Below are positions 17,353 through 26,416 of a DNA stretch of 64,000 bases, piece after piece. Position 1 is the stretch's first letter. The number at the start of each line of letters is the position of its first letter. Origin of the DNA: Rhizobium sp. CG5 (GTDB taxonomy: Bacteria; Pseudomonadota; Alphaproteobacteria; Rhizobiales; Rhizobiaceae); contig NZ_JABAEF010000016.1 of assembly GCF_023701945.1 (NCBI RefSeq), positions 1-64,000 on the forward strand, in the 5' to 3' direction. The translations under genes were made by a program, and so were the position numbers. The notes under the pieces are model-generated. The model saw only the letters and a program-made list of their open reading frames with translations, did no database searches and was not told where the DNA came from.

Positions 17353-17388
17353 CCCTCCCGGTGCGTCTTTGCGTGGAATACCGGCGGA

Positions 17389-17414
17389 AACGCATCGGCG
17401 CTGTCCTTGGTTCC
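17389..17414 (-). promoter_or_regulatory. EcfG-type promoter of the sigma-factor gene (autoregulation)
   Basis: On the minus strand GGAAC (17410-17414), 17 nt, CGTT (17389-17392): an exact consensus match, 37 nt from the ATG at 17352. Confidence 0.8.
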
Positions 17415-17558
17415 AAACATTCCACGTCACATGAAGGCGGAAGAATGCAAGCAGTCTGGAGAGGAGGCACGGTTGCCCGTATGATCGAAAAGACCCGGGT
17501 GGAGATTGAAAAGCGAGCCCAGCGGGCGGCGGTCTTCTATGTCATGGGCCGGTCGACC

Positions 17559-17768
17559 CTAGAGGTAGCGGACCCGCTCGATGATGGCCGACTGATCGGT
17601 CACGCCGCTTTGATAAAGTTCGATCGCCATGGCCGCCACATGGCCCGCTTTCTCATGCCTGTCGCGGCTGGCGCTTTCGCCACAGACGGCAATGACGACG
17701 TTTTCCAGCAAAGCCAGATCGTCCGGCGACAGAAAGCCAGTCTGTACGGTGAGGCTGCCTTCAGACAT
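17559..17768 (-). CDS. Small hypothetical protein
   Basis: A 69-residue acidic protein (begins MSEGSLTVQTGFLSPDDL) started at the ATG at 17768, behind GGGAGAG. It contains a predicted helical middle (HVAAMAIELYQSGVTDQSAI) and ends RVRYL. I do not recognise a domain; small proteins of this look are common in rhizobial stress regions. An in-frame upstream extension to 17864 lacks an RBS. It is transcribed on the same strand as the sigma gene but 207 nt upstream of that gene's start, so it is not clearly in an operon with it. Confidence 0.6.
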   Translation of the reverse strand: MSEGSLTVQTGFLSPDDLALLENVVIAVCGESASRDRHEKAGHVAAMAIELYQSGVTDQSAIIERVRYL

Positions 17769-17921
17769 ACCACTCTCCCATTCCGTCAGGTTCCGAGTGT
17801 CAAACGCCCGGCATGATCGTGGCCAGAATAACGGCACGATAGTCGGGGACGGGTCACAATGCAACCGGGCCGCGGACCGACGCGATGGTCAAGGGCAGCA
17901 TTGTGTCGGTCTCGGCGGCCG

Positions 17922-18263
17922 TTAAGGCTCTGCGTGCCGATCGCCGTTGTCCACGGATTCGGCTTTTTTGCTCTTCGGTTTTTCGGCAGCAGGGGCGGGT
18001 GTTTGTGCGTCGTCGTCGTCGTGATCTTCGCCTGGCCGAACTTCATCCATTCGGTGCTTGATCGCCAAGGCATAAATGACATCCAGAACATTTCGATCCG
18101 TGACATCAGGGTCGGTCAGAGCGAAAAGGGACGCGCGAACAATCTTTTTCCCGGACGTCTTGGGACAGCGCTTCTGCACGAAATCATAAAGGCTGCGGCC
18201 CGAATGCCCTTCCGTGGCACCATCGACAAGTGCCTCGTAGATCTTCTTTCGCTTCGCACCCAT
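17922..18263 (-). CDS. Conserved-looking hypothetical protein
   Basis: A 113-residue protein from the ATG at 18263, with GGAGG 9 nt upstream. The first 80 residues look like a small helical domain (KKIYEALVDGATEGHSGRSL, YDFVQKRCPKTSGKKI, DRNVLDVIYALAIKHR). The C-terminal 30 residues are a charged, low-complexity tail with a DHDDDD run and Lys/Ala/Pro repeats, probably disordered. The function is unknown. A weak EcfG-like element (TGAAC-N16-CGTT, one mismatch in the -35) lies about 92 nt upstream at 18355-18379. Confidence 0.65.
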   Translation of the reverse strand: MGAKRKKIYEALVDGATEGHSGRSLYDFVQKRCPKTSGKKIVRASLFALTDPDVTDRNVLDVIYALAIKHRMDEVRPGEDHDDDDAQTPAPAAEKPKSKKAESVDNGDRHAEP

Positions 18264-18532
18264 TGCAACGATCCTCCAAATTGCGTTGCGCCATAATCGT
18301 TCATTCAAGTGTCACAATCAAATTGCCGTCATAGCCTTGGCCGGCGCGTCAAAAAACGGCTGTGACCCAGTCTGGTTCAAATCAGTTGGGTTATTCTTCA
18401 TCAGGAAATCTCGGGGTCTTGATTTTGCAGTGCAATACTCTTAGGCATTTCAGGGCCGTTGTTACCGTTGCTGTTCCATATGTAAAACACCATCAATGCT
18501 TGTTGTTCAATGCGTCATAGGAGCCTTAAGCT

Positions 18533-19009
18533 TTGCCAAGTCTCAATCGCTTCCTTCGTTTGCGCAGGATTTTCGTGCGGACCAGGTGGATGGTCCTCAC
18601 CAAGTTCTGGGGAATGGATATTCATCCCACGGTTGAGTTCTCGCTGAGTGCACGGTTCGACAAGACCTATCCCAAAGGTGTCCATGTTGCTGAGAAGACC
18701 TATGTGGCCTTCGATGCGGCCATCCTGACCCACGACCGAACCCGCGGCATCTACAAGCACACTCGCATCGGCAAGAACTGTTTCATCGGCGCCAGGAGCA
18801 TCATCATGCCGGGCATCACGATTGGCGATGAGTGCATTGTCGGTTCGGGCGCAGTCGTCACCAAGGACGTGCCAAGCCGCAGCATCGTGGCGGGCAATCC
18901 GGCCACCATCATCAAGAGCGGCATTCCGCTGGTGGAATACGGGGCCTATGAATCCGCCGACGAAACCCGGCGCATCTTCCGCGAAAAAGAAAAGGCCGAG
19001 GGTCGGTAA
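18533..19009 (+). CDS. Hexapeptide-repeat acyltransferase (WcaF/LbH type)
   Basis: A 158-residue protein with left-handed beta-helix repeats typical of O-acetyltransferases: TRIGKNCFIGARSIIMPGIT, IGDECIVGSGAVVTKDVPSR, and SIVAGNPATIIKSG, the usual LbH C-cap. The catalytic His is probably in ILTHDR. The start is a TTG at 18533 with AGGAG 9 nt upstream; the next in-frame ATG would remove 19 residues. It is the first gene of the polysaccharide region and probably acetylates a sugar residue or intermediate. It converges with the GH10 gene, with a short hairpin (ACCGGC/GCCGGT, 19095-19110) between or at their ends. Confidence 0.8.
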   Translation: MPSLNRFLRLRRIFVRTRWMVLTKFWGMDIHPTVEFSLSARFDKTYPKGVHVAEKTYVAFDAAILTHDRTRGIYKHTRIGKNCFIGARSIIMPGITIGDECIVGSGAVVTKDVPSRSIVAGNPATIIKSGIPLVEYGAYESADETRRIFREKEKAEGR

Positions 19010-19099
19010 AGCGGCATTTGCCCACCACAGATAGAGGTGCGGAGTGTCGTTTGATGTCGACCGCCGGAAAGCCATCCTCTTGATAGAGGAATGGACCGG

Positions 19100-20227
19100 C
19101 TATCGCCGGTCGGGGGCGTTTTTCAGGCAATCCGCAATTGCATCCCACATCGGCGTGCGGTTCATGCTGTCGTCGAGCGGCAAGGCGCGATGCGGGATCC
19201 CGTCTTTTCGTGGCCGATGGGCATTGAGCCAGGTGTTGCGGTTCGAATAGCCCCAGGTCAGCAACTTCTTCACGGCCGGTTCCTCGAAGGCCGTTTCGAG
19301 AAACAGCCGTGCATGTTCCGCAACCGCTGCATCGCGAGCCTCGATCTCGGGAGCCAGGCGCTGGTCGTCGATATCGAACTCGGTAATACTGATATCAAGC
19401 CCGAAATCTGCGATGTCCGCCAGAAAGCGGCGAAAGGTCTGCGGCTTGAAATTGTTGCCGACTTTCAGATGCGACTGGATCCCGAAGCCATCGATGGGAG
19501 CATCACGCGTTTTCAGTTGTTCCATCAGGCGAAGCGCCGTCAGCCGTCGCTGATCCTCTCCAGCGCTGACATATTCGAAACCGAAATCGTTGTAGACCAG
19601 TCTTGCGTGCGGATCCGCCTCCTTGGCGGCAAAGAAACAATCTGCGATGAAGCCGACGTCCCCTGCGGCAAAGGGCGGCCATTCTCGCATCCCGTCGGCT
19701 CGCCCGCTGGTGTGGTCGATCATCTCATTGATGACGTCCCATTCGACAACCCGGCCGCGAAAATGCCCCATGACGTCACGCACGCGCTTCAAGATCAGAT
19801 CGCGTCCCTGCGGGCCGGTGATGTCCTGCTTTGCCCAGGCCGGCATGTTGAGATACCAGACGGCCGTATGGCCCCGCAGGTCCATGGAATTGCGTTTGGC
19901 AAAGTCTGCCACGGCTTCCGAGGCTTGATAGTCCGGTTTGCCCCTGACCTGTTCGACGGCACCCCATTTCATATCGTTCTCGGGAACGACAATGGCGCAG
20001 TCGCGGGCGATCGCTGCTGCCAGGTCAGGATTGGCGGCCAGATCCTTTGCGCCCACGGCACAGCCGAACGCAATGCCTCTAGCCGCTCCGAAATCTTTCA
20101 GGCTCGGATCCGGTGCGGCAAACGCCGCGGGAGCAAGGGTACCGATCGCCAGAACAGCAGCCGAACCGGTCAGAAGATCGCGCCTTTTAAGCGAGAAGGC
20201 CGCGTGGGCATGGCGTTTCGTAGGCAT
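19100..20227 (-). CDS. GH10 endo-beta-1,4-xylanase-like glycoside hydrolase, exported
   Basis: A 375-residue GH10 enzyme with a twin-arginine-like signal (SLKRRDLLTGSAAVLA, cleavage near AFAAP). GH10 landmarks: HTAVWY near strand 3, DVINEMI with acid/base Glu168, GFGIQSH, and ITEFDID with nucleophile Glu283. Retaining hydrolysis of beta-1,4-linked backbones outside the cytoplasm is expected; GH10 enzymes usually act on xylan. Because it sits inside a polysaccharide biosynthesis cluster, trimming or turnover of the cell's own polymer is as likely as plant xylan breakdown. It is on the same strand as, and 75 nt downstream of, the SGNH esterase gene, so the two are probably co-transcribed. Confidence 0.9.
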   Translation of the reverse strand: MPTKRHAHAAFSLKRRDLLTGSAAVLAIGTLAPAAFAAPDPSLKDFGAARGIAFGCAVGAKDLAANPDLAAAIARDCAIVVPENDMKWGAVEQVRGKPDYQASEAVADFAKRNSMDLRGHTAVWYLNMPAWAKQDITGPQGRDLILKRVRDVMGHFRGRVVEWDVINEMIDHTSGRADGMREWPPFAAGDVGFIADCFFAAKEADPHARLVYNDFGFEYVSAGEDQRRLTALRLMEQLKTRDAPIDGFGIQSHLKVGNNFKPQTFRRFLADIADFGLDISITEFDIDDQRLAPEIEARDAAVAEHARLFLETAFEEPAVKKLLTWGYSNRNTWLNAHRPRKDGIPHRALPLDDSMNRTPMWDAIADCLKNAPDRR

Positions 20228-20302
20228 CCGTGTCTCCTGTAACGGACCTGGCCGGGACGATTTCCCAGGGCAAGGCCACTATCGCGGTTGCGTGTTAGAA
20301 CC

Positions 20303-22198
20303 TTAAGGCAAAGTTCCGTCTATCTTACGAGCCTTCAGGATCTCGGCCGCCAGGACATGCAGTCCATGGGCCGGGTGCAGTCCGTCGGTGGTGGACGCCG
20401 CTCGAATGACAGCGCCGGTATCGTGGGCCTTGCCGCCGCCGGTCACATAGACGGTCCACGGACCGCTACCGGTCACCCGATAGACGGTGCGCAGGTCGGC
20501 GTTCGCCGTGCCCGGCTCGAAGACAATTGCGGCCCCCTGCGGTGGTGGCGCCGAGCCATTGAATGTCAGCGTCGTTGCACTGGAACTGACAGAGTTGGCA
20601 AGCGTCCATTCGCCTCCGGCCTGACGCCAGGCGAAAGGAATGTCGGGCGAGAAGAAGGCCGCTCGGTCGTCAAGGACCGTGACATCATCGGGAACGGAAC
20701 CGGCCTGCAGCAGCCAGGCATTGAACCGGGCACGGGTGCCATCGGGAAAACCATCGACGGCCGGATCGGTCGGCTGCTGCAAGGCCGGATCGGTCCAGTA
20801 GGCGTTGCTGTTGGCGACGTTCTGGGCGCGGGGCGTGACGGTGAGCTGGAAGATCTCCGCTGCGAACTGCTCGCGCAGGAAGCTCCACCACCGGTGCAGC
20901 GCGTTTTCGAGGTTTTCGGGCTGGGCCGCGCCGAATTGCGGGAAACGCGCGGCATGGGCGTCGAAAATCCCGTTCTGGCCCATGCGGCTGATGATGGTGT
21001 TGAACGGCTGGTTGGGCAGTGCCCTGATGGCCGCCAGTCGCAGCGCCATCTGGCCTGCTGCGTCCTGCGCCTGGTCCTGGGGCTTGGTGCCGGGAGCGCA
21101 GAGATTGGCATAGGAGCGACGGCCAGAGGCGATGTCGTCCAGCGCCCGGCCGATATGACCGAGCACGCCGCGATTGGTTATATCCGAGCCGAAATCGCCG
21201 ACCGCAGCGCCGATACTGTCGCCGAACAGCGCATAGACCGCCGAGCCATCCCAGCCGCCGGCAACGATCATATGGGGTGCCACCGACTGGGTGCCGCCGC
21301 TAAAGGCGCTGACCGTACCGGCAGTCCTTTTGCCGGTTTGCGGAGACGAGGTATATTCGACGCCTTCGCCGGTTGACCAATTGGCCCAGCGGCCGATCTG
21401 CAGCTGTTGTCCGGCATTGAAGACCCGGCGCTGACCGGTCGGTGTCGTCTCGGCGACGCGCACGTAATAAACTTGGCGTGCCGGCATGGTGAGCGGGCTC
21501 GCCCCGGCCATGACTTCGTCGGACCAGACGAAGCCGCCATCGGCAATCACCGCGCCTTGTGCCCCGCCAAAGGTGACGGGACGGGCCACGCCATCCACGA
21601 AGACGGTGACGAAGTCGATGGTTTTCGACGTGCCCGGCTTTTTCTCCGGCAGAGTGCCGCCGCCCTGGTCGATATAGAAGTTGCAGAACAGCAGGCGCAT
21701 GCCGCCGGAAATTCCGTATTCGGGCGCCACATGCATCGTATGGCCCAGCGCCGAGCAATCGCCGCTGGCTGCGATCTGGGACCCAATCGGGAAGCTGACG
21801 CGGTTGGATGCGAAGGTCAGCGAGGCGGCATTTTCCAGCAGCGGTTGGCGTACCCTGATGCGGAACGTCCGGCTGATGGTTTTGGGGCCGCTGACCGCCT
21901 GAACCGTGATCGAGGGCGCGGTGCGGTGATCGAGCGGCGTTGCACCAACCACCAGCCTGTCGCCATCGATCGCAAATCGGCCACCCGCATCATCCGTCAG
22001 CGAAAATGTCCAGGTCTCGCCGTTTACCGATAAGTGGCCGACACTATCGCCGGCCACGGCAGCCGCAGTCACGTCCGATGCCGAAAGGAGGATGCCCGAT
22101 CCGCCGGCTGCGGCGGGCTGCGCAATTCCCAGGGAAACCCCGATCATCATCGCGCCACCTGCGAGAAGATGGCGGCGTGTGACGGGCAACTGATGCAT
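20303..22198 (-). CDS. Exported SGNH/GDSL-family esterase with N-terminal beta domain
   Basis: A 631-residue protein with a twin-arginine-like signal (PVTRRHLLAGGAMMIG, cleavage near AQPAAAG). Residues 50-120 resemble a cadherin/Ig-like module (SVGHLSVNG...FAIDGDRL). The SGNH hydrolase blocks are FGDSIG (nucleophile Ser328), RMGQNG (Asn) and the C-terminal DGLHP (Asp605, His608). It probably removes ester groups, such as acetate, from a polysaccharide outside the cytoplasm. RBS AAAGGAAG lies 7 nt before the ATG at 22198. Next to GH10 and two acyltransferase genes, this makes polymer de-acylation the natural guess; the target is not shown. Confidence 0.8.
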   Translation of the reverse strand: MHQLPVTRRHLLAGGAMMIGVSLGIAQPAAAGGSGILLSASDVTAAAVAGDSVGHLSVNGETWTFSLTDDAGGRFAIDGDRLVVGATPLDHRTAPSITVQAVSGPKTISRTFRIRVRQPLLENAASLTFASNRVSFPIGSQIAASGDCSALGHTMHVAPEYGISGGMRLLFCNFYIDQGGGTLPEKKPGTSKTIDFVTVFVDGVARPVTFGGAQGAVIADGGFVWSDEVMAGASPLTMPARQVYYVRVAETTPTGQRRVFNAGQQLQIGRWANWSTGEGVEYTSSPQTGKRTAGTVSAFSGGTQSVAPHMIVAGGWDGSAVYALFGDSIGAAVGDFGSDITNRGVLGHIGRALDDIASGRRSYANLCAPGTKPQDQAQDAAGQMALRLAAIRALPNQPFNTIISRMGQNGIFDAHAARFPQFGAAQPENLENALHRWWSFLREQFAAEIFQLTVTPRAQNVANSNAYWTDPALQQPTDPAVDGFPDGTRARFNAWLLQAGSVPDDVTVLDDRAAFFSPDIPFAWRQAGGEWTLANSVSSSATTLTFNGSAPPPQGAAIVFEPGTANADLRTVYRVTGSGPWTVYVTGGGKAHDTGAVIRAASTTDGLHPAHGLHVLAAEILKARKIDGTLP

Positions 22199-22590
22199 GA
22201 CGGTACTTCCTTTCGCCGACGAACAAACTGTTCAATGGGAAAAAGAACAACCAGCCCGGTGCTTTTATCCCAAAGGCCGGGATTCGCATTTCCATCCGTT
22301 CGAATACTATAATTGCAACTGTTTTGGCCATACATAGCTTGACTCCATCTTGGCGAATGATGAAGATAAATTGGTTTTAGCAGGTGTGGATAAGTTGAAT
22401 TATTTTACCGGCTAGCCCTCTGATTCCGCAACGGGTTCGGGGAAACATCATCCGGCAGATTTGAAGTGTTACAGATGCATTTGCGCCTCTTAAGGACCCA
22501 TGCCGATGCAGGTTGTTGAATGATCGCGCCCCTTGCTTCTTTAAACCTTCAGATCGGCGCGCCCGTCTTACTCATGGTCAAGAGCTTTTA
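22199..22590. other. Divergent intergenic region, no gene seen
   Basis: 392 nt between the minus-strand SGNH gene and the plus-strand flippase gene. It is A/T-richer than its surroundings and must hold both promoters. I found no EcfG-type element, no convincing sigma-70 pair and no small gene with an RBS. Confidence 0.6.
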
Positions 22591-23997
22591 ATGACATCGT
22601 CAACAGGCCTTCGTCATGCCGCCCTGAGAGGCGGCGTCTACCTTATGGTGCGTCAGGTTTTGTCCATCGGTCTGAAGATCGTCGGCGTGATGCTCATTAC
22701 GCGGGCCCTGGGGCCTGCCTCCTATGGCGCCTATGTCTCCGCCTTCAATATCTATCAATATGCACTTGCCCTCGGCTCGGCCGGCATCGGCGTCTACCTG
22801 CTGCGCCAGGAAGGCGAAGTCGCCGAGCGAGCGTTCCGCACCGCCTATACGGTGCTGGCCATCTTGGCGGTTGTCCTGACGCTCTCCCTGGAGCTGGTAC
22901 GGGCATGGCTGGCGGAATGGGTGAATGTCGAGGGCTTCGAAGGCGTTGCGGCGATCATCGTGCTGGCGCTGCCGCTGCAGCTGCTCTCGACGCCGGCCTA
23001 TGTCAGGCTTGAGCGGGCGCTCAACTACCGCGCCATCGCCTTTCTCGAAACCACGAGCCAGGTGGGCTATTATGTCGTGGCGATCAGCCTTGTCTGGCTC
23101 GATTTCGGTCCGCGGGCGCTGGCCATCGCGTGGATCGTCCAGCAGGCCTTGACCTGTCTATTCGCGCATATCCTTTCAAGAACATATCCGAAATTCGCCT
23201 TTGACCTGTCGATCTCGAAGGCAATGGGCCGTTATGCCGTGTCGTTTTCGGCCGCCAACTGGATCTGGCAATTGCGCATGCTGATCAACCCGATGATCGT
23301 CGGACCGGTACTCGGCGCGCAGGCGGTCGGCCTCGTCGGCATGACCATCGGCCTTTTGGAAATGCTCAGCATCGTCAAGACCATTGCCTGGCGGCTTTCG
23401 GTCTCGGTTCTCGGGCGGGTGCAGAGCGATCTGGAACGGCTGCGCAGCGCTGTCACCGAGGGCATGGAGCTGCAGTTGCTGGCGGTCGGGGCTATTCTGC
23501 TGGGCTTCGGCTGGACCGGCGATTTCTTCGTGCCGCTGCTGTTTGGCGAACGCTGGGCGCCGGTCATGGACATCTATCCGTATATTGCGGTGGGCTATCT
23601 GACCGCCGCTCCGTTCAACATGCATTCGGCCACATTGTCGGTCATCAACCAGAACCGTTACCTGGCCATCGCCTTCCTGGCGCATGTGCCGCTGTTTGCC
23701 GTGACCGCCTATTTCGCCGTCCCGGCCGTCGGCGTGGTCGGCTATGGCTACGGCGAGATCGCGGCGCTGCCGGCCTATGCCATCGTCCACTATTTCCTCG
23801 CCCGCGCCATCGGTTCGCCGGATTATCGACTTGCTGCCCTGTGGTGGGTGGCGACCGTGGTCGGGCTGTTCTGGAAGGAGATCGGTCTCTGGGCCATCGC
23901 CGTGCCGTTCGCGGCTCTTGCCATGCCGATTTCACTGCGGAAAATGATGGGATATTATCGGCTTGTCCGTCGCAAGAAGACCGTCGAACAACTATGA
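22591..23997 (+). CDS. Wzx-like oligosaccharide flippase (PST family)
   Basis: A 468-residue polytopic protein with about twelve membrane segments and the polysaccharide-transporter start pattern (GGVYLMVRQVLSIGLKIVGVMLITR, RALGPASYGAYVS). Members flip undecaprenyl-linked repeat units across the inner membrane. The ATG at 22591 follows AAGAG; an upstream in-frame ATG at 22513 adds 26 unrelated residues. It is the first gene of the plus-strand polysaccharide run (flippase, GT, GT, acyltransferase, polymerase, GT). With the Wzy-like gene it indicates a Wzx/Wzy-type assembly route. Confidence 0.88.
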   Translation: MTSSTGLRHAALRGGVYLMVRQVLSIGLKIVGVMLITRALGPASYGAYVSAFNIYQYALALGSAGIGVYLLRQEGEVAERAFRTAYTVLAILAVVLTLSLELVRAWLAEWVNVEGFEGVAAIIVLALPLQLLSTPAYVRLERALNYRAIAFLETTSQVGYYVVAISLVWLDFGPRALAIAWIVQQALTCLFAHILSRTYPKFAFDLSISKAMGRYAVSFSAANWIWQLRMLINPMIVGPVLGAQAVGLVGMTIGLLEMLSIVKTIAWRLSVSVLGRVQSDLERLRSAVTEGMELQLLAVGAILLGFGWTGDFFVPLLFGERWAPVMDIYPYIAVGYLTAAPFNMHSATLSVINQNRYLAIAFLAHVPLFAVTAYFAVPAVGVVGYGYGEIAALPAYAIVHYFLARAIGSPDYRLAALWWVATVVGLFWKEIGLWAIAVPFAALAMPISLRKMMGYYRLVRRKKTVEQL

Positions 23998-24071
23998 CGG
24001 CGGCGGCTAAGGACATAATTATAGTATAGACCTGTATACGGCAGTCTCGCACCAAAACCCCGACAGAGTTG

Positions 24072-25226
24072 ATGATGATCATACAGGCACTTCCCCGTCG
24101 CATGGCTTTTGAGGCACGCAAATCCTCCTCCGTGGAATTGTGCGTTGCGGAATGGGTGTCTGGCAGCCGTTTCCGCGACCAGACCACCATTTTCGCCGAA
24201 CAGAGCAGCGAAAGACCTCTTCTCGATGTGGCCATTCATCGGCTGGAGCCTGCTCCGCGCCTGGCAAGCTGGCATCTCGCGCGATCAATCCGCGCCTTTG
24301 CCGCAAAAAAAGGCAGCAAGCTGATCGCCACCCAGCAGCATATTCCGACGGCGGCGCGTATTGCGCTGTTCAACCATGGAATTCCTGTGGTCCTGCACAC
24401 CCATAACTTCATCGACCCTCCTGTTAAGGGCAAGGGAGCGGCGCTTCGCAACTGGTTGCGGCTGAAGGAGTTGCAGAGCCTTGGCGGAATTACGCTGGTC
24501 AGCGATGCGACGCTGGCGCAATTCGAGCGCGATTGGCCTGATGTCCGGATACCGCGCACTGTCCTGTCGAATGGCTTCGACTTTTCCACCTGGAACACCG
24601 GCCGCCCGAAGGAAAACCGAATCATTGTTGTGGGGCGTGTGCAGGAGGCCAAGGGCATTCTGGAAGTCGCGCAAGGCGTGGCGCAGTTCCTGGCGGATGC
24701 GCGCGACTGGACGGCAACCTTCATCCTGTCCGAGCCGCAATCGAACAAACCCTATTTCGAGCAAATCCAGTCAGCACTTCAGCCTGTGACCGGGCAGGCG
24801 GAGATCCTGACAGGCATACCCTTTGCGACGGTCAAGGACATTACCGAAACCTCTGCCATTGCCGTCGTTGCCTCCAAATGGATCGAACCTTTCGGGCGAA
24901 CAGCCCTTGAGGCCCATGCCGCGGGCATTGCGCTCATTTCGTCCGGCACAGGTGGCCTCCGCGAAATCAGCGGCGATGGCGCTGTCTTCCTGCCGGAGAT
25001 TTCCGGCACTGCCATTGCCGAAAGCCTGCGTCTTCTGGAAAGAGATCCCGCGTCCCGGGCTGCCATGGCCGAGCGCGGCGCAGCGCGGGTGAGGCGACTG
25101 TTTCCTCTGTCCTCGTCGAGCGCGGGTTCGGATGAAGCGGAGCGCATACCCTCTATTTGTGAACGTCTCGATGATTTCTATGATCGGGTGCTCGCCGGAT
25201 CCGCTCGTCCCAGCACATCATGCTGA
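24072..25226 (+). CDS. Glycosyltransferase family 4 (GT-B) enzyme
   Basis: A 384-residue GT-B fold enzyme. The C-terminal nucleotide-sugar domain is clear: IIVVGRVQEAKGI, then WIEPFGRTALEAHAAGIALI containing the E-x7-E motif, then GGLREIS. It should transfer a sugar from an NDP-sugar to a lipid-linked acceptor in the cytoplasm. Start: ATG at 24072 (a second ATG follows at 24075, a TTG precedes at 24069); none has a strong RBS, suggesting coupling to the flippase 74 nt upstream. Donor and linkage cannot be read from sequence. Confidence 0.85.
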   Translation: MMIIQALPRRMAFEARKSSSVELCVAEWVSGSRFRDQTTIFAEQSSERPLLDVAIHRLEPAPRLASWHLARSIRAFAAKKGSKLIATQQHIPTAARIALFNHGIPVVLHTHNFIDPPVKGKGAALRNWLRLKELQSLGGITLVSDATLAQFERDWPDVRIPRTVLSNGFDFSTWNTGRPKENRIIVVGRVQEAKGILEVAQGVAQFLADARDWTATFILSEPQSNKPYFEQIQSALQPVTGQAEILTGIPFATVKDITETSAIAVVASKWIEPFGRTALEAHAAGIALISSGTGGLREISGDGAVFLPEISGTAIAESLRLLERDPASRAAMAERGAARVRRLFPLSSSSAGSDEAERIPSICERLDDFYDRVLAGSARPSTSC

Positions 25227-25306
25227 AATAGGCTGCCGTTTGTACTCGATATCCTTTTGTTTTCCCTTTATACTCTGTTGCGGTGCAACAATTCCGGAGA
25301 CCGGTT

Positions 25307-26416
25307 GTGAATTTGAGCAAGTCTGAGGTGCGGTCGCTTGCTATCTATTTGCCCGATCTCAGTGGTGGTGGAGCAGAAAGACTGCATTTGCGGCTCGCAC
25401 CGCTGTTCCGTGCCCACGGTCTTGACGTTACTCTGCTGCTGGATCGCCGCCAAGGCGCATTGGCCGATCAGGTGCCAGACGGCATCAAGGTCGTCGAACT
25501 CAATGCTGACCGGCAGGTCAAGGCGGTGTTCAAGCTGGCCGGCTATCTGCGGCAGGCGAAACCGGACGTGCTGATTGCCAATATGGAGCATATGAACGTC
25601 ATGGCGGTTCTGGCCCGCCTCGCCACACGCGCACGCACCCGCATCATCGTCACCCAGCACAATGCCTTTTCCGAGCAGGTCAAGCGCCCGTCGTTGAAGC
25701 ACCGCGTCTTGCCCTTTCTCTACCGGACAATTCTTCCCTTTGCCGACGAGATCGTCACCGTGTCTGCCGGAGTGGCCGATGACCTGGCACGGCATTCCGG
25801 GCTCAGCAGGGACCGCATGACGGTCATCTATAATGGCGTCGTGACGGAGGATTTCGACGCGCGGACGGCAGCGGGCGCTCCAACGCATCCCTGGCAGAAG
25901 ACCGGTCTGCCGGTGATCGCCGGAATGGGCCGTTTCGTTCCGCAAAAGGATTTTTCCACGCTGCTGCAGGCCTTTGCCATCGTGGCGGGCCAGACGGAGG
26001 CGCGCCTGCTATTGCTTGGAGACGGGCCGATGCGGGCCGAGCTTGAGCAACTGGCGTCAACCCTCGGCATTGCTGACAGGATCTCCATGCCGGGCTTCGT
26101 CGACAATCCTCTGCCTGATATCAAAAGTGCGGCCCTGTTCGTGCTCTCCTCGCGCTTTGAAGGTTTTGGCAATGTCATTGCCGAGGCTCTGGCCTGCGGC
26201 ACGCCCGTGGTCAGCACCGATTGCCCGCATGGGCCGGCCGAAATCCTTGAAAATGGCCGTTTTGGCACGCTGGTTCCGGTCGGCGATGCGCCGGCGCTTG
26301 CGAAGGCCATGCTGGCAGCGCTAAAGACCACGCCGGATCGTCAGGCGCTTGAGCAGCGGGGCAGGGTGTTCGGCACTGAGAATTGTGCCGCGGCCTATCT
26401 GGAGCTTGTCGCATGA
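25307..26416 (+). CDS. Glycosyltransferase family 4 (GT-B) enzyme
   Basis: A 369-residue GT4 enzyme. The N-terminal half begins LAIYLPDLSGGGAERLHLRL; the C-terminal half has GRFVPQKDFSTLLQAF, LGDGPMRAELE, and SSRFEGFGNVIAEALACGTP with the E-x7-E motif, then STDCPHGPAEIL. This pattern matches galactose/N-acetylgalactosamine-type GT4 enzymes, but the donor is not certain. Start: GTG at 25307 with GGAG 8 nt upstream; a GTG at 25283 is the alternative. Its stop overlaps the start of the next gene (ATGA at 26413-26416), so the two are translationally coupled. Confidence 0.87.
   Translation: MNLSKSEVRSLAIYLPDLSGGGAERLHLRLAPLFRAHGLDVTLLLDRRQGALADQVPDGIKVVELNADRQVKAVFKLAGYLRQAKPDVLIANMEHMNVMAVLARLATRARTRIIVTQHNAFSEQVKRPSLKHRVLPFLYRTILPFADEIVTVSAGVADDLARHSGLSRDRMTVIYNGVVTEDFDARTAAGAPTHPWQKTGLPVIAGMGRFVPQKDFSTLLQAFAIVAGQTEARLLLLGDGPMRAELEQLASTLGIADRISMPGFVDNPLPDIKSAALFVLSSRFEGFGNVIAEALACGTPVVSTDCPHGPAEILENGRFGTLVPVGDAPALAKAMLAALKTTPDRQALEQRGRVFGTENCAAAYLELVA

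Noticed and set aside
23998..24071. A/T-rich gap with GTATAC between the flippase and the first glycosyltransferase as an internal promoter or operator
   Set aside because: Only a 6-bp palindrome and no -35/-10 pair; the genes are close enough to be co-transcribed.
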